Shown here in pieces: positions 1 to 6,683 of a stretch of DNA of 7,695 nt; positions within the stretch are counted from its first letter, which is position 1; every line of letters starts with the position of its first letter. The stretch is taken from positions 1 through 7,695 of the forward strand of contig CAIJJH010000002.1 of assembly GCA_903820955.1 (NCBI GenBank). The letters are read 5' to 3'. The notes beneath the pieces were generated by a model, which saw only the letters and a list, made by a program, of their open reading frames with translations, was not told where the DNA came from and did not search any database. The position numbers and the translations under genes are program-made. Origin of the DNA: an uncultured Micrococcales bacterium. GTDB lineage: Bacteria; Actinomycetota; Actinomycetes; Actinomycetales; Microbacteriaceae.

Positions 1-26
1 CCTAGCGCCTCGTAGTGGTCGCTCAT
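1..26 (-). CDS. dnaJ: DnaJ chaperone, N-terminal fragment (continues past left edge)
   Basis: Only the first eight complete codons and part of the ninth are present. They read MSDHYEAL followed by a GG that begins a glycine codon, the usual beginning of actinobacterial DnaJ (typically DHYE-x-LGV). DnaJ is the J-domain co-chaperone that stimulates DnaK ATPase activity in protein folding. The ATG at 26–24 follows the hrcA TAA stop with no spacer. It has a strong Shine-Dalgarno AGGAG at 36–32, 5 nt upstream, inside the last hrcA codons. hrcA–dnaJ is a standard actinobacterial pair and should share the CIRCE-controlled promoter upstream of hrcA. The identification rests on very few residues plus synteny. 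Confidence 0.85.
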
Positions 27-1046
27 TTAGGCTCCTAGCGCTTTGGTGAGGTATCTGGCAATCGCTCGCACGGCCGCGATGTTTGCCGAGTAGTCCATTC
101 GAGTCGGGCCGATTACGCCCACCTTGGCGATCTCGGAGCCTTGATTCTCGTAGCTACCGACTACTACAGAGGTCTCGGTCAGGCCCTCGAACGGGTTTTC
201 GCGACCGATGCTCAGCGCAATGCCGTTGGCATCGGCCTCGAGTTCGCTAAAGAGTTTCAGAAGCACAACCTGCTCCTCGATCGTTTCGAGCAGCGGGCTG
301 ATGTTGCGCTGAAAATCGCCTTCGCTCTTTGCCAAAAACGCGGTGCCCGCCAACAACATCTTTTCGGTGCGGTTGGCGTCCACCTGTTCAAAAAGACCTT
401 CGAGAATGACGCGAACTATGGCCGAGCGGCTAGGAGCGAAGCCCTTCAAGAAATCGCCGAGACGAGACTCGACCTCGTTCAGCTTCGCACCGGCAAGAAC
501 GGTGTTTAGTTTGGAACGCAACTCGGCCATGAACTCCGCTTCAACGGGAACACCTAGCTCGAGGACGTGCTCTTCGTGGCGCCCGGTGTCGGCGACCAAA
601 ATCAAGAGCACGCGAGTGTCACTCAGCGGAACGATTTCGATGTTGCGAACCTTGGACTTGCCAAGGGTCGGGTATTGAACCATGGCAACCTGTTTGGTTG
701 CCTGCGAAAGTGCGCGGACGGTTCTGCCTAGAATCTCGTCTAGGTCGGCGGTGCCTGAGAGAAAGCCCTCCATCGCGGCGCGTTCGGCTTCGGCCAGGGG
801 CTTCACCTGATCGAGACGGTCGACAAATAGTCGATAACCCTTATCGGTGGGCACTCGACCCGAAGATGTGTGCGTCTGAGCAATCAGCTCTTCTTCTTCG
901 AGAAGCGCCATGTCGTTGCGAATCGTGGCTGCCGAGACCGAGAAACCGTGACGATCAACTAGACCTTTAGAACCAACCGGCTGGTTGGTAGAAATGTAAT
1001 CCTGAACGATGGCGCGCAAGACCTCAACACTGCGTTCTGGAATCAT
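27..1046 (-). CDS. hrcA: Heat-inducible transcription repressor HrcA
   Basis: HrcA binds the CIRCE operator and represses heat-shock operons; in many bacteria its active fold depends on GroEL. The product is 339 aa, about the family's usual 340–350. An N-terminal winged-helix DNA-binding domain occupies roughly residues 1–75, with the recognition segment SAATIRNDM (38–46) and the conserved wing SSGRVPTDKGYR (61–72). The rest is the GAF-like and dimerisation region, with late conserved stretches such as IGREN and VVVGSYE. The ATG at 1046 is chosen because GAGGTG at 1056–1051 is a good ribosome binding site and a CIRCE element lies directly upstream, as expected for autoregulation. It is followed without spacing by dnaJ. 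No truncation or unusual residue was seen. Confidence 0.97.
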   Translation of the reverse strand: MIPERSVEVLRAIVQDYISTNQPVGSKGLVDRHGFSVSAATIRNDMALLEEEELIAQTHTSSGRVPTDKGYRLFVDRLDQVKPLAEAERAAMEGFLSGTADLDEILGRTVRALSQATKQVAMVQYPTLGKSKVRNIEIVPLSDTRVLLILVADTGRHEEHVLELGVPVEAEFMAELRSKLNTVLAGAKLNEVESRLGDFLKGFAPSRSAIVRVILEGLFEQVDANRTEKMLLAGTAFLAKSEGDFQRNISPLLETIEEQVVLLKLFSELEADANGIALSIGRENPFEGLTETSVVVGSYENQGSEIAKVGVIGPTRMDYSANIAAVRAIARYLTKALGA

Positions 1047-1057
1047 TTTTCACCTCG

Positions 1058-1084
1058 CTAGCACTCGGGGGTTCTGAGTGCCAA
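1058..1084 (-). promoter_or_regulatory. CIRCE operator (HrcA binding site)
   Basis: An inverted repeat with 9-bp arms and a 9-bp spacer. Read on the minus strand, the left arm is TTGGCACTC (1084–1076) and the right arm is GAGTGCTAG (1066–1058). The established CIRCE consensus is TTAGCACTC-N9-GAGTGCTAA, so each arm matches 8 of 9 positions and the spacer length is exact. It lies in the 44-bp hemW–hrcA gap and ends one base before the hrcA Shine-Dalgarno. This position fits autorepression of hrcA–dnaJ. Confidence 0.95.
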
Positions 1085-1089
1085 TATTA
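1084..1089 (-). promoter_or_regulatory. Candidate -10 element of the hrcA–dnaJ promoter
   Basis: On the minus strand TAATAT (1089–1084) sits directly upstream of the CIRCE arms and shares its last base with CIRCE. It matches TATAAT at four of six positions. The start point would then fall inside CIRCE, the usual geometry for steric repression. No convincing -35 was seen; any -35 would lie within the last hemW codons. The call is by position and composition only. Confidence 0.5.
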
Positions 1090-1090
1090 C

Positions 1091-2230
1091 CTAAACGAGA
1101 CGCCTAACCACTAGGTCTGCGAGCAGGCGACCCTGAAGTGTCAAAATCAGAGTCCCGCCGAGAGCCGCTTTGGGGTCAATCAGACCGTCGGCGATTAGCC
1201 CCGCAACAGCGTGCTTGTTCTCGATTATCGAAAGGTCGAGCCCGGTCACCAGGCGCGATTCGAGCAGAACTCGTTCCTCAAACTTTTGCTCTTCGTTTAG
1301 GGTTTCGCGCTCGGCTTCAGGGCTCAGCCCCTCGGCGAGTTTGGCCGCGTATGTAGTCGGGTGCTTCACGTTCCACCAGCGCTCCCCCTCGAGGTGGCTG
1401 TGTGCGCCCGGCCCGTAGCCCCACCAGTCGTTGCCGACCCAGTAGGCAACGTTATGCTTCGACTCGGTCTCGGGCGACTTCGCCCAGTTACTTAACTCGT
1501 ACCAGTCGAACCCAGCTGAGGAGAATTGCGCGTCGGCCCACTCGTATTTTGTGGCTTGCAAGTCTTCGTCCGGCTCTGGGAGTTCCCCACGCTTGATCTG
1601 CCTGGCCAGCTTTGTGCCATCCTCGACGATTAGCGCATAGGCCGAGATGTGATCTGTTTCTAGTTCGATGGCGGCATCGACACTGCGCTTCCAGTCGTCC
1701 AAGGTTTCTTTGGGCGCTCCATAGATCAAATCCACGCTGGTTTGCATTTCGAGCTCTTGAGCGGCTTTGACCGCCTTCGGAACATTGGCGGGGGTGTGCG
1801 TGCGCTCGAGGGTTTCGAGCACCGAAACCACCGCGGATTGCATTCCGAACGAGATTCGATTGAACCCGCCCGAGCGCAGTTGCTCGAGATAGAAGCCATC
1901 AACCGTGTCAGGGTTTGCCTCGGTGGTTACTTCGGCACCGTGCGAAATGCCAAACGAGTCGCGCAGCAAGGACAGGACTTGCACCAGATCGCTGGCCGGC
2001 AACTGAGTTGGCGTGCCTCCGCCGAAAAATATCGTCTCGAGCGAGCGCGATGCGCCGAGAACCTTAGCGCTGATTTCGAGTTCCTTCGCGAACTGACCGA
2101 CGAAGTCACTCTGACTGAAACCCTGAAGTTCGGTGGCGGTGTAGGTGTTGAAGTCGCAGTAGCCACAGCGCACCCGACAGAAGGGCACGTGGACGTAGGC
2201 GTGCAGAGTAGTCAAGCTACTTCTTCTCAC
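1091..2230 (-). CDS. hemW: Radical SAM heme chaperone HemW (formerly HemN-like)
   Basis: HemW binds a [4Fe-4S] cluster, SAM and heme, and is thought to deliver heme to target proteins; it is not the coproporphyrinogen oxidase HemN. The 379-aa product has the radical-SAM motif C18-x3-C22-x2-C25 followed by DF. The fourth cysteine that marks true HemN (CxxxCxxCxC) is absent. GGGTP at 70–74 is the SAM-binding glycine motif, and the HNxxYW motif typical of HemW is present as HNVAYW further on. The GTG at 2230 overlaps the lepA 3' end by 14 bp but has a poor ribosome binding site (GG directly abutting it). A TTG at 2215, one base after the lepA stop, is a real alternative and would shorten the protein by 5 residues. 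It sits between lepA and hrcA as is usual in actinobacteria. Confidence 0.95.
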   Translation of the reverse strand: MRRSSLTTLHAYVHVPFCRVRCGYCDFNTYTATELQGFSQSDFVGQFAKELEISAKVLGASRSLETIFFGGGTPTQLPASDLVQVLSLLRDSFGISHGAEVTTEANPDTVDGFYLEQLRSGGFNRISFGMQSAVVSVLETLERTHTPANVPKAVKAAQELEMQTSVDLIYGAPKETLDDWKRSVDAAIELETDHISAYALIVEDGTKLARQIKRGELPEPDEDLQATKYEWADAQFSSAGFDWYELSNWAKSPETESKHNVAYWVGNDWWGYGPGAHSHLEGERWWNVKHPTTYAAKLAEGLSPEAERETLNEEQKFEERVLLESRLVTGLDLSIIENKHAVAGLIADGLIDPKAALGGTLILTLQGRLLADLVVRRLV

Positions 2231-4070
2231 CCTTTTTGTTTGAATCGGTCGAAAGCGCGGCGATAAAGGCCTCTTGAGGCACCTCGACCCGGCCGACCAT
2301 CTTCATGCGCTTCTTACCCTCTTTTTGCTTCTCGAGGAGTTTGCGCTTTCTCGAGATGTCGCCGCCGTAACACTTGGCCAAAACGTCCTTGCGCATCGCT
2401 CGGATCGATTCGCGGGCGATGATTCTGGCTCCGATAGCGGCCTGAATCGGCACCTCAAACTGCTGGCGTGGAATAAGTTCGCGCAACTTGCCAGTCATCA
2501 TGACGCCGTAGGCGTAGGCCTTGTCGCGGTGCACGATGGCGGAGAATGCGTCCACCTGGTCACCCTGCAAGAGGATGTCGACCTTGACGAGATCTCCCTC
2601 GGCAAGCCCAGCCTCTTCGTAGTCGAGCGAGCCATAACCCTTGGTGCGGCTCTTCAGGTGATCGAAGAAGTCGAAGACGATTTCGGCGAGCGGGAGGCTG
2701 TAGCGGAGCTGAACACGATCTTCGCCAAGGTACTGCATATCAATGAGGTTTCCGCGACGCTCCTGGCAGAGCTCCATGATGGTGCCGACGTAATCCTTTG
2801 GGCTGAGAATCGTTGCTCGAACCATTGGCTCGAGAACCTTCTTGATCTTGCCACCCGGGTATTCGCTCGGGTTGGTAACGGTGACTTCTTTGCCACCCTC
2901 GAGGGTGACCTCGTAAATAACGCTCGGTGCGGTCGCGATCAGGTCTAGACCAAATTCGCGCTCCAAGCGCTCGGTAACGATTTCGAGGTGGAGTAGCCCT
3001 AGGAACCCGCAGCGGAATCCGAAGCCAAGGGCTACCGAGGTTTCGGGTTCGTAGACCAAGGCGGCGTCGCTCAGTTTCAATTTGTCCAGGGCTTCTCGCA
3101 GAACCGGATAGTCGGAGCCGTCGATCGGGTAGATGCCCGAGAACACCATCGGTTTAGGCTCGGCGTAACCCTTGAGAGCCTCGGTTGCCGGCTTTGCGCT
3201 CGTGGTGACGGTGTCACCCACCTTTGACTGACGGACGTCCTTGACGCCGGTAATTAGATAACCGACCTCGCCAACTCCAAGACCCTTGGTTGGTTCCGGT
3301 TCGGGAGACGAAACACCAATCTCGAGCAGCTCGTGAATTGCCCTCGTCGACATCATTTGGATCTTTTCGCGAGGACTTAGCGAGCCATCGATCATTCGAA
3401 CGTAGGTAACCACGCCTCGGTACGAGTCGTAAACCGAGTCGAAAATCATGGCTCTCGCCGGAGCGTTTGGGTCGCCAACCGGGTGAGGCACACGCTCAAT
3501 GATTTTGTCGAGAAGGGCATCGACACCCATACCCGTCTTACCCGAGACCCTTAGAACATCGGCCGGGTCGCAGCCAATCAGGCTGGCAAGTTCTTCGGCA
3601 TACTTTTCGGGCTGGGCGGCCGGAAGGTCGATCTTGTTAAGGACCGGAATGATCTCGAGCTCGTTCTCCATCGCGAGGTAAAGGTTGGCGAGGGTTTGAG
3701 CCTCGATGCCCTGAGCCGCGTCAACCAGGAGAACCGCACCTTCACAGGCAGCAAGTGAGCGCGAAACCTCGTAGGTGAAGTCAACGTGCCCGGGGGTGTC
3801 AATCATGTTCAACGCGTAGGTTTGGCCAGCAGATTCCCAAGGCATACGGACGGCCTGCGACTTGATCGTGATTCCTCGCTCGCGTTCGATATCCATGCGA
3901 TCCAGGTACTGCGCGCGCATAGAGCGGTCGTCAACAACGCCAGTCAACTGGAGCATGCGGTCGGCAAGGGTCGACTTGCCGTGGTCAATGTGCGCAATGA
4001 TGCAAAAATTGCGAATGAGCGACGGGTCGGTTTTGGCCGGTTCAAGGCGTCGGGTGGCGCGTGGCGACAA
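2217..4070 (-). CDS. lepA: Elongation factor 4 (LepA), ribosome-associated GTPase
   Basis: EF4/LepA is a translational GTPase that acts on the ribosome, with proposed roles in back-translocation, stress recovery and 30S biogenesis. The 617-aa length is normal for actinobacterial LepA. GTPase motifs are intact: G1 AHIDHGKS (26–33), G2 ERGITIK (64–70), G3 DTPGH (91–95) and G4 NKID (145–148). The EF-G-like domains follow, then the LepA-specific C-terminal domain, which contains [18 protein letters not shown] and ends in a lysine-rich tail. The start is TTG at 4070: GAGGT at 4081–4077 lies 6 nt upstream and the resulting N-terminus (MSPRA…) resembles other actinobacterial LepA proteins. The next in-frame ATG falls inside the GTPase domain. 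It is divergent from rpsT, and its 3' end overlaps the annotated hemW start. Confidence 0.98.
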   Translation of the reverse strand: MSPRATRRLEPAKTDPSLIRNFCIIAHIDHGKSTLADRMLQLTGVVDDRSMRAQYLDRMDIERERGITIKSQAVRMPWESAGQTYALNMIDTPGHVDFTYEVSRSLAACEGAVLLVDAAQGIEAQTLANLYLAMENELEIIPVLNKIDLPAAQPEKYAEELASLIGCDPADVLRVSGKTGMGVDALLDKIIERVPHPVGDPNAPARAMIFDSVYDSYRGVVTYVRMIDGSLSPREKIQMMSTRAIHELLEIGVSSPEPEPTKGLGVGEVGYLITGVKDVRQSKVGDTVTTSAKPATEALKGYAEPKPMVFSGIYPIDGSDYPVLREALDKLKLSDAALVYEPETSVALGFGFRCGFLGLLHLEIVTERLEREFGLDLIATAPSVIYEVTLEGGKEVTVTNPSEYPGGKIKKVLEPMVRATILSPKDYVGTIMELCQERRGNLIDMQYLGEDRVQLRYSLPLAEIVFDFFDHLKSRTKGYGSLDYEEAGLAEGDLVKVDILLQGDQVDAFSAIVHRDKAYAYGVMMTGKLRELIPRQQFEVPIQAAIGARIIARESIRAMRKDVLAKCYGGDISRKRKLLEKQKEGKKRMKMVGRVEVPQEAFIAALSTDSNKKGEKK

Positions 4071-4076
4071 AATCTG

Positions 4077-4081
4077 ACCTC
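4077..4081 (-). promoter_or_regulatory. Shine-Dalgarno deciding the lepA TTG start
   Basis: On the minus strand GAGGT (4081–4077) lies 6 nt before the TTG at 4070–4068. No ATG or GTG with a comparable site lies between it and the G1 motif, so this site supports a non-ATG start for lepA. Confidence 0.75.
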
Positions 4082-4103
4082 AGTGTGTTTGATGGAATCG
4101 TGA

Positions 4104-4166
4104 ATACGATAGACACATTCTCGCACATCCTGTTGCTTGAATGGGGTAACCGCTGATACGATAGAC
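4104..4166. repeat. Exact 11-bp direct repeat in the lepA/rpsT divergent spacer
   Basis: ATACGATAGAC occurs at 4104–4114 and again, identically, at 4156–4166, with 52 bp between corresponding bases (about five helical turns). Each copy contains TACGAT, a plausible -10 hexamer on the plus strand. The repeat may be two tandem rpsT promoters or two copies of a protein-binding site; the sequence alone does not decide. Confidence 0.7.
4133..4162 (+). promoter_or_regulatory. Candidate rpsT promoter with extended -10
   Basis: TACGAT at 4157–4162 matches TATAAT at four of six positions. It is preceded by TGA (4154–4156), an extended -10 TGn motif. The best -35 is a weak TTGCTT at 4133–4138 with an 18-bp spacer. 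The start would fall near 4169–4171, giving a leader of about 58 nt. It is assigned by motif only. Confidence 0.5.
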
Positions 4167-4175
4167 CCTTGTGAC

Positions 4176-4198
4176 GGGTGAGTGTATCCACTCAACCC
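4176..4198 (+). promoter_or_regulatory. Hairpin in the rpsT mRNA leader
   Basis: GGGTGAGTG (4176–4184) pairs with CACTC (4189–4193) and ACCC (4195–4198) around a TATC loop, leaving A4194 bulged, a 9-bp stem. No T tract follows, so it is not an intrinsic terminator. It lies 29 nt before the rpsT start codon, within the predicted leader. S20 is known to regulate its own synthesis in E. coli; a similar role for this stem is only inferred. Confidence 0.5.
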
Positions 4199-4227
4199 AT
4201 TCCATAACAATCTTCCGAAAGTGAAAC

Positions 4228-4488
4228 ATGGCAAACATTAAGTCGCAGATCAAGCGAATTGGCACCAACGCTAAGGCAACCGAGCGCAACCGCGCTGTTC
4301 GTAGCGAGCTGAAGACCGTTATCCGTGCAGTGCGCGCAGCAGTCGCCTCTGGTGACAAGGCCGCAGCAACCACCGCTCTCGCCCTAGCTGGCAAGAAGAT
4401 CGACAAGGCTGTTTCTAAGGGCGTAATCCACAAGAACCAGGGTGCAAACCGCAAGTCGTCAATCGCTAAAAAGGTTGCGGCTCTCTAA
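4228..4488 (+). CDS. rpsT: 30S ribosomal protein S20
   Basis: S20 is a primary binder of 16S rRNA in the body of the 30S subunit. The 86-aa product is the normal length, strongly basic and mostly helical. It has the family N-terminus [14 protein letters not shown] followed by [12 protein letters not shown], and a late [15 protein letters not shown] segment matching the conserved region KGxIHKNxAxRxKS. The ATG at 4228 is clear from the family N-terminus, but the ribosome binding site is poor: only a purine-rich GAAAGTGAAAC precedes it. It is the only plus-strand gene here, transcribed away from lepA and ending in its own terminator against the transporter gene. It is probably monocistronic. 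Confidence 0.98.
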   Translation: MANIKSQIKRIGTNAKATERNRAVRSELKTVIRAVRAAVASGDKAAATTALALAGKKIDKAVSKGVIHKNQGANRKSSIAKKVAAL

Positions 4489-4505
4489 ACCTCAAACAAA
4501 TGCAG

Positions 4506-4542
4506 ACCCCGTTGCCTACTAGGTGACGGGGTTTTCTATTTT
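4506..4542 (+). terminator. Intrinsic terminator of rpsT
   Basis: A 12-bp stem has arms at 4506–4517 and 4521–4532 around a 3-nt loop (4518–4520), with the GC core ACCCCGT/ACGGGGT and two G·T wobbles. The T-rich tail TTTTCTATTTT starts with the last stem base, T4532. It begins 17 nt after the rpsT stop. Read on the minus strand the two wobbles become A·C mismatches and no T tract follows, so it should terminate mainly rpsT. The stop codon and last four codons of the convergent transporter gene lie inside it. Confidence 0.93.
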
Positions 4543-5691
4543 CTTGTTTCGCCCGGCCACAAATCCCGCGACGAGCTGAACGGTGCCCAGCAAGATCAGC
4601 AGCAGAATCGGGATTGTCCAACTACCCGATGCGTCACGCAGCCAGCCAAACAGGAACGTGCCGATAGCCGCGGCCAGATAGCCGTAGCCCTGACTTAGGG
4701 TCGAAAGTTCAGTGGTCTGCGCCACCGTGGTAGCTCGGGTCGAAATCATGTTTAGCGAAAGCGGGAACGTGGACGCCTGCCCTAAGCCGATAAGGATGCC
4801 GGCCAACAGTGGCCACGGAGTCAGCAGCAGGCTCATGCCGATTAGAGTCAGGCTCGAGCTCAGAGCGGCAGGCAAACTCAACGACTTGAAACGGCGAAGG
4901 TTTGAGGCAAGTAATAGACCGAATGGGACACCGGCGATCGTGGTGACGCCAAGAATTCCACCGGCGGCGGCTGGGGTTAGCATGTCTTGCTCGATCAGAA
5001 GGCTCGGTAGCCAAGCCAGAAGAGCGTAGAAACCGAGCGACTGGATACCGAAAAAGGCAACGATCCACCAGGTGATCGGCGATTTGCGAACACTTCTCGC
5101 CTCGATTTGGTGATGCTCGGCTGGGATCGACTCGTGAGCGGCTCCCCTGGTCTGTGTGGACCAGACCAAGAACGCTGCTATGGCGGGGATCACCCAGACC
5201 AGCAGCGAAATCTGCCAACCACCCAGTGCAGAAGAGATTGGCACGGCAGTGCTGGCGGCAAAGCTCGCTCCGACCGCTAAGGTCATGCTGTAGGTAGCGG
5301 TTACTACGCCTACTCGGTCCGGAAACCTGGCCCTGACGATGCTCGGGAGAATCACGTTTGCCACGGCAATTGAGAGCCCGATGACGGTGGTTCCGATAAG
5401 TAGACCACCAAAACCGAACCAGAGTCGACCCACGATTGCTAGCGCAATCAGGCCTTGTAAAACCAAGAGAGTCTTGTCGATGCCGAAACGCCTGACGATT
5501 GCCGGACTAGCAAAAGCGCCGAGACCGAAACAAAAGACCGGAATCGAAGTGAGTACGCCAATTTGTAGCGAATCTAAACCCAACTTTTCGCGCAACTCGA
5601 CTACGAGCGGGCCGATGCTGGCCACGGGTGGCCGAAGAATCAGGGTGGTCAACAAGATTCCAAGAAGGGCTAAGAAATTGAACTTTTTCAC
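4519..5691 (-). CDS. MFS transporter, CynX/NimT family
   Basis: A major facilitator protein of the inner membrane, 390 aa, with about 12 hydrophobic segments in two halves. They are separated by a hydrophilic, charged loop near residues 175–205 (TRGAAHESIPAEHH region). The first helix carries RPPVASIGPL (20–29), close to the RPxxTSxGPL signature of the CynX/NimT family, which includes proteins linked to cyanate and 2-nitroimidazole transport. The substrate here cannot be read from sequence. The start is GTG at 5691, overlapping the holA TGA stop as GTGA. AGGG and AGAGG lie 4 and 9 nt upstream within holA, so translational coupling is likely. Its stop codon is in the loop of the rpsT terminator. 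It is not a usual member of the comEC–holA–rpsT neighbourhood, which suggests lineage-specific insertion. No terminator of its own was seen. Confidence 0.88.
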   Translation of the reverse strand: MKKFNFLALLGILLTTLILRPPVASIGPLVVELREKLGLDSLQIGVLTSIPVFCFGLGAFASPAIVRRFGIDKTLLVLQGLIALAIVGRLWFGFGGLLIGTTVIGLSIAVANVILPSIVRARFPDRVGVVTATYSMTLAVGASFAASTAVPISSALGGWQISLLVWVIPAIAAFLVWSTQTRGAAHESIPAEHHQIEARSVRKSPITWWIVAFFGIQSLGFYALLAWLPSLLIEQDMLTPAAAGGILGVTTIAGVPFGLLLASNLRRFKSLSLPAALSSSLTLIGMSLLLTPWPLLAGILIGLGQASTFPLSLNMISTRATTVAQTTELSTLSQGYGYLAAAIGTFLFGWLRDASGSWTIPILLLILLGTVQLVAGFVAGRNKKIENPVT

Positions 5692-6677
5692 GAAACCCTG
5701 CCTCTATTTGCCACGAGCGAAATGAGGCGTTCGAGGCGGAACTCAGGTTGGCGTTCGGATCCCTTTGCCGCAGCATCGGCCTCGGCGCAGGCCTCAAGGG
5801 CTGCCGCTAAGCCATCGTCGTCCCAACCGGCAACGCTCTGACGAATCTTGCCCAGCACCCAGGCCGATGAGAGCCCAAGTGCGGCGGGTTGAACCGAGCG
5901 ATCGTGCATGACTCTGGCCATCTGATGAAGTTTCGATGCGAAGACGCTGATGAGCGGGATTATGTCTACCCCGGTACTAAGCCCGTGCCTCATGAGCATC
6001 AAGGCTTCGCCCTCACGCCCCTCGATGGCGGCATCGACGATTGCCCAGAGAGTGGTTTCGACCCTCCCGCCAAAGTACTTGTTGACCAGTTCTTCATCGA
6101 TTTGCTCGGCGCTGTCAGACATCACCTGTTCGCAGGCGTTGGCAAGCTCGGATAGGTCGTTGGCAAAGGCATTCACCAAAGCCCGCACAGCACCGTCGGT
6201 GACCTTTCGACCAGCGGCAGCAAACTCCGCCTTAACAAAGGCCGTGAACGGGCCTTCCTTTTCGGTCTTTGGGGCTTCTACCTCGACAACGTCGTCGCTG
6301 GCCCGCAACGCCTCAAGGAGGCTCTTTCCGCGCACCGAGGAGCCGTTGTGCCGAATCACCAACGTCGTGTCTTCGGCTGGGTTTTGCAAGTACTTCTTGA
6401 TGTCTTCGATGAATGGATCGCTGCAGCGCTCCATGGCGTTGACGATGATGAGTCGCGGCTGGGCAAACAGTGACGGACTCGCGATTGAGAAAATCTGGTT
6501 TGAGCCGTAATCGCTCGCTTCGAACTCGTGCAATTCGAGCTCCGGAGACGCCTTGCGCAAGTGGTCTCTGACTCGACGAGTTGCGCTGCCTGAGAGGTAT
6601 TCTTCTGGGCCGAAGATGAGAATGACCGGCGCCGGCACAACTTTGCGCCAATCTACCTTCTTTGCCGTACCCACCAT
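5688..6677 (-). CDS. holA: DNA polymerase III subunit delta (clamp loader)
   Basis: Delta is the clamp-loader subunit that opens the beta sliding clamp during replication. The 329-aa length is typical. Visible family marks are LIFGPEEYL (20–28) near the start of the AAA+-like domain and SLFAQPRLIIV (69–79). Further on are the NKYFGGRVETTLWAIVDAA segment (199–217), the boundary and start of the C-terminal domains, and a C-terminal helix with FRLERLI (313–319). The nucleotide-binding P-loop is degenerate, as expected for delta. The ATG at 6677 is preceded by a weak AGG; a GTG lies at the next codon. It starts 6 nt after the comEC stop and ends in a 4-bp overlap with the transporter gene, so the three are probably cotranscribed. 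Confidence 0.95.
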   Translation of the reverse strand: MVGTAKKVDWRKVVPAPVILIFGPEEYLSGSATRRVRDHLRKASPELELHEFEASDYGSNQIFSIASPSLFAQPRLIIVNAMERCSDPFIEDIKKYLQNPAEDTTLVIRHNGSSVRGKSLLEALRASDDVVEVEAPKTEKEGPFTAFVKAEFAAAGRKVTDGAVRALVNAFANDLSELANACEQVMSDSAEQIDEELVNKYFGGRVETTLWAIVDAAIEGREGEALMLMRHGLSTGVDIIPLISVFASKLHQMARVMHDRSVQPAALGLSSAWVLGKIRQSVAGWDDDGLAAALEACAEADAAAKGSERQPEFRLERLISLVANRGRVS

Positions 6678-6683
6678 GCAAGC

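Noticed and set aside
1742..2266. A 174-codon open frame on the plus strand opposite hemW
   Set aside because: It is fully antisense to hemW and crosses the lepA–hemW junction, with no recognisable domain. Treated as a shadow frame.
2274..2948. A 224-codon open frame on the plus strand opposite lepA
   Set aside because: It lies wholly antisense to the well-conserved lepA. Its translation shows no family features and it has no ribosome binding site I can support; long antisense frames are expected from biased codon use.
4071..4227. A lepA promoter on the minus strand
   Set aside because: TATCGT and TATTCA can be picked as -10 hexamers, but no -35 of any quality lies at 16–18 bp, so no specific promoter is reported.
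4080..4454. A 124-codon minus-strand open frame through rpsT and its leader
   Set aside because: It overlaps the certain rpsT gene in antisense and has a composition typical of the reverse of a lysine-rich gene. No support as a protein.
5950..6510. A 186-codon serine-rich open frame on the plus strand opposite holA
   Set aside because: Its low-complexity serine/alanine composition is the complement of holA codons. There is no domain and no promoter.
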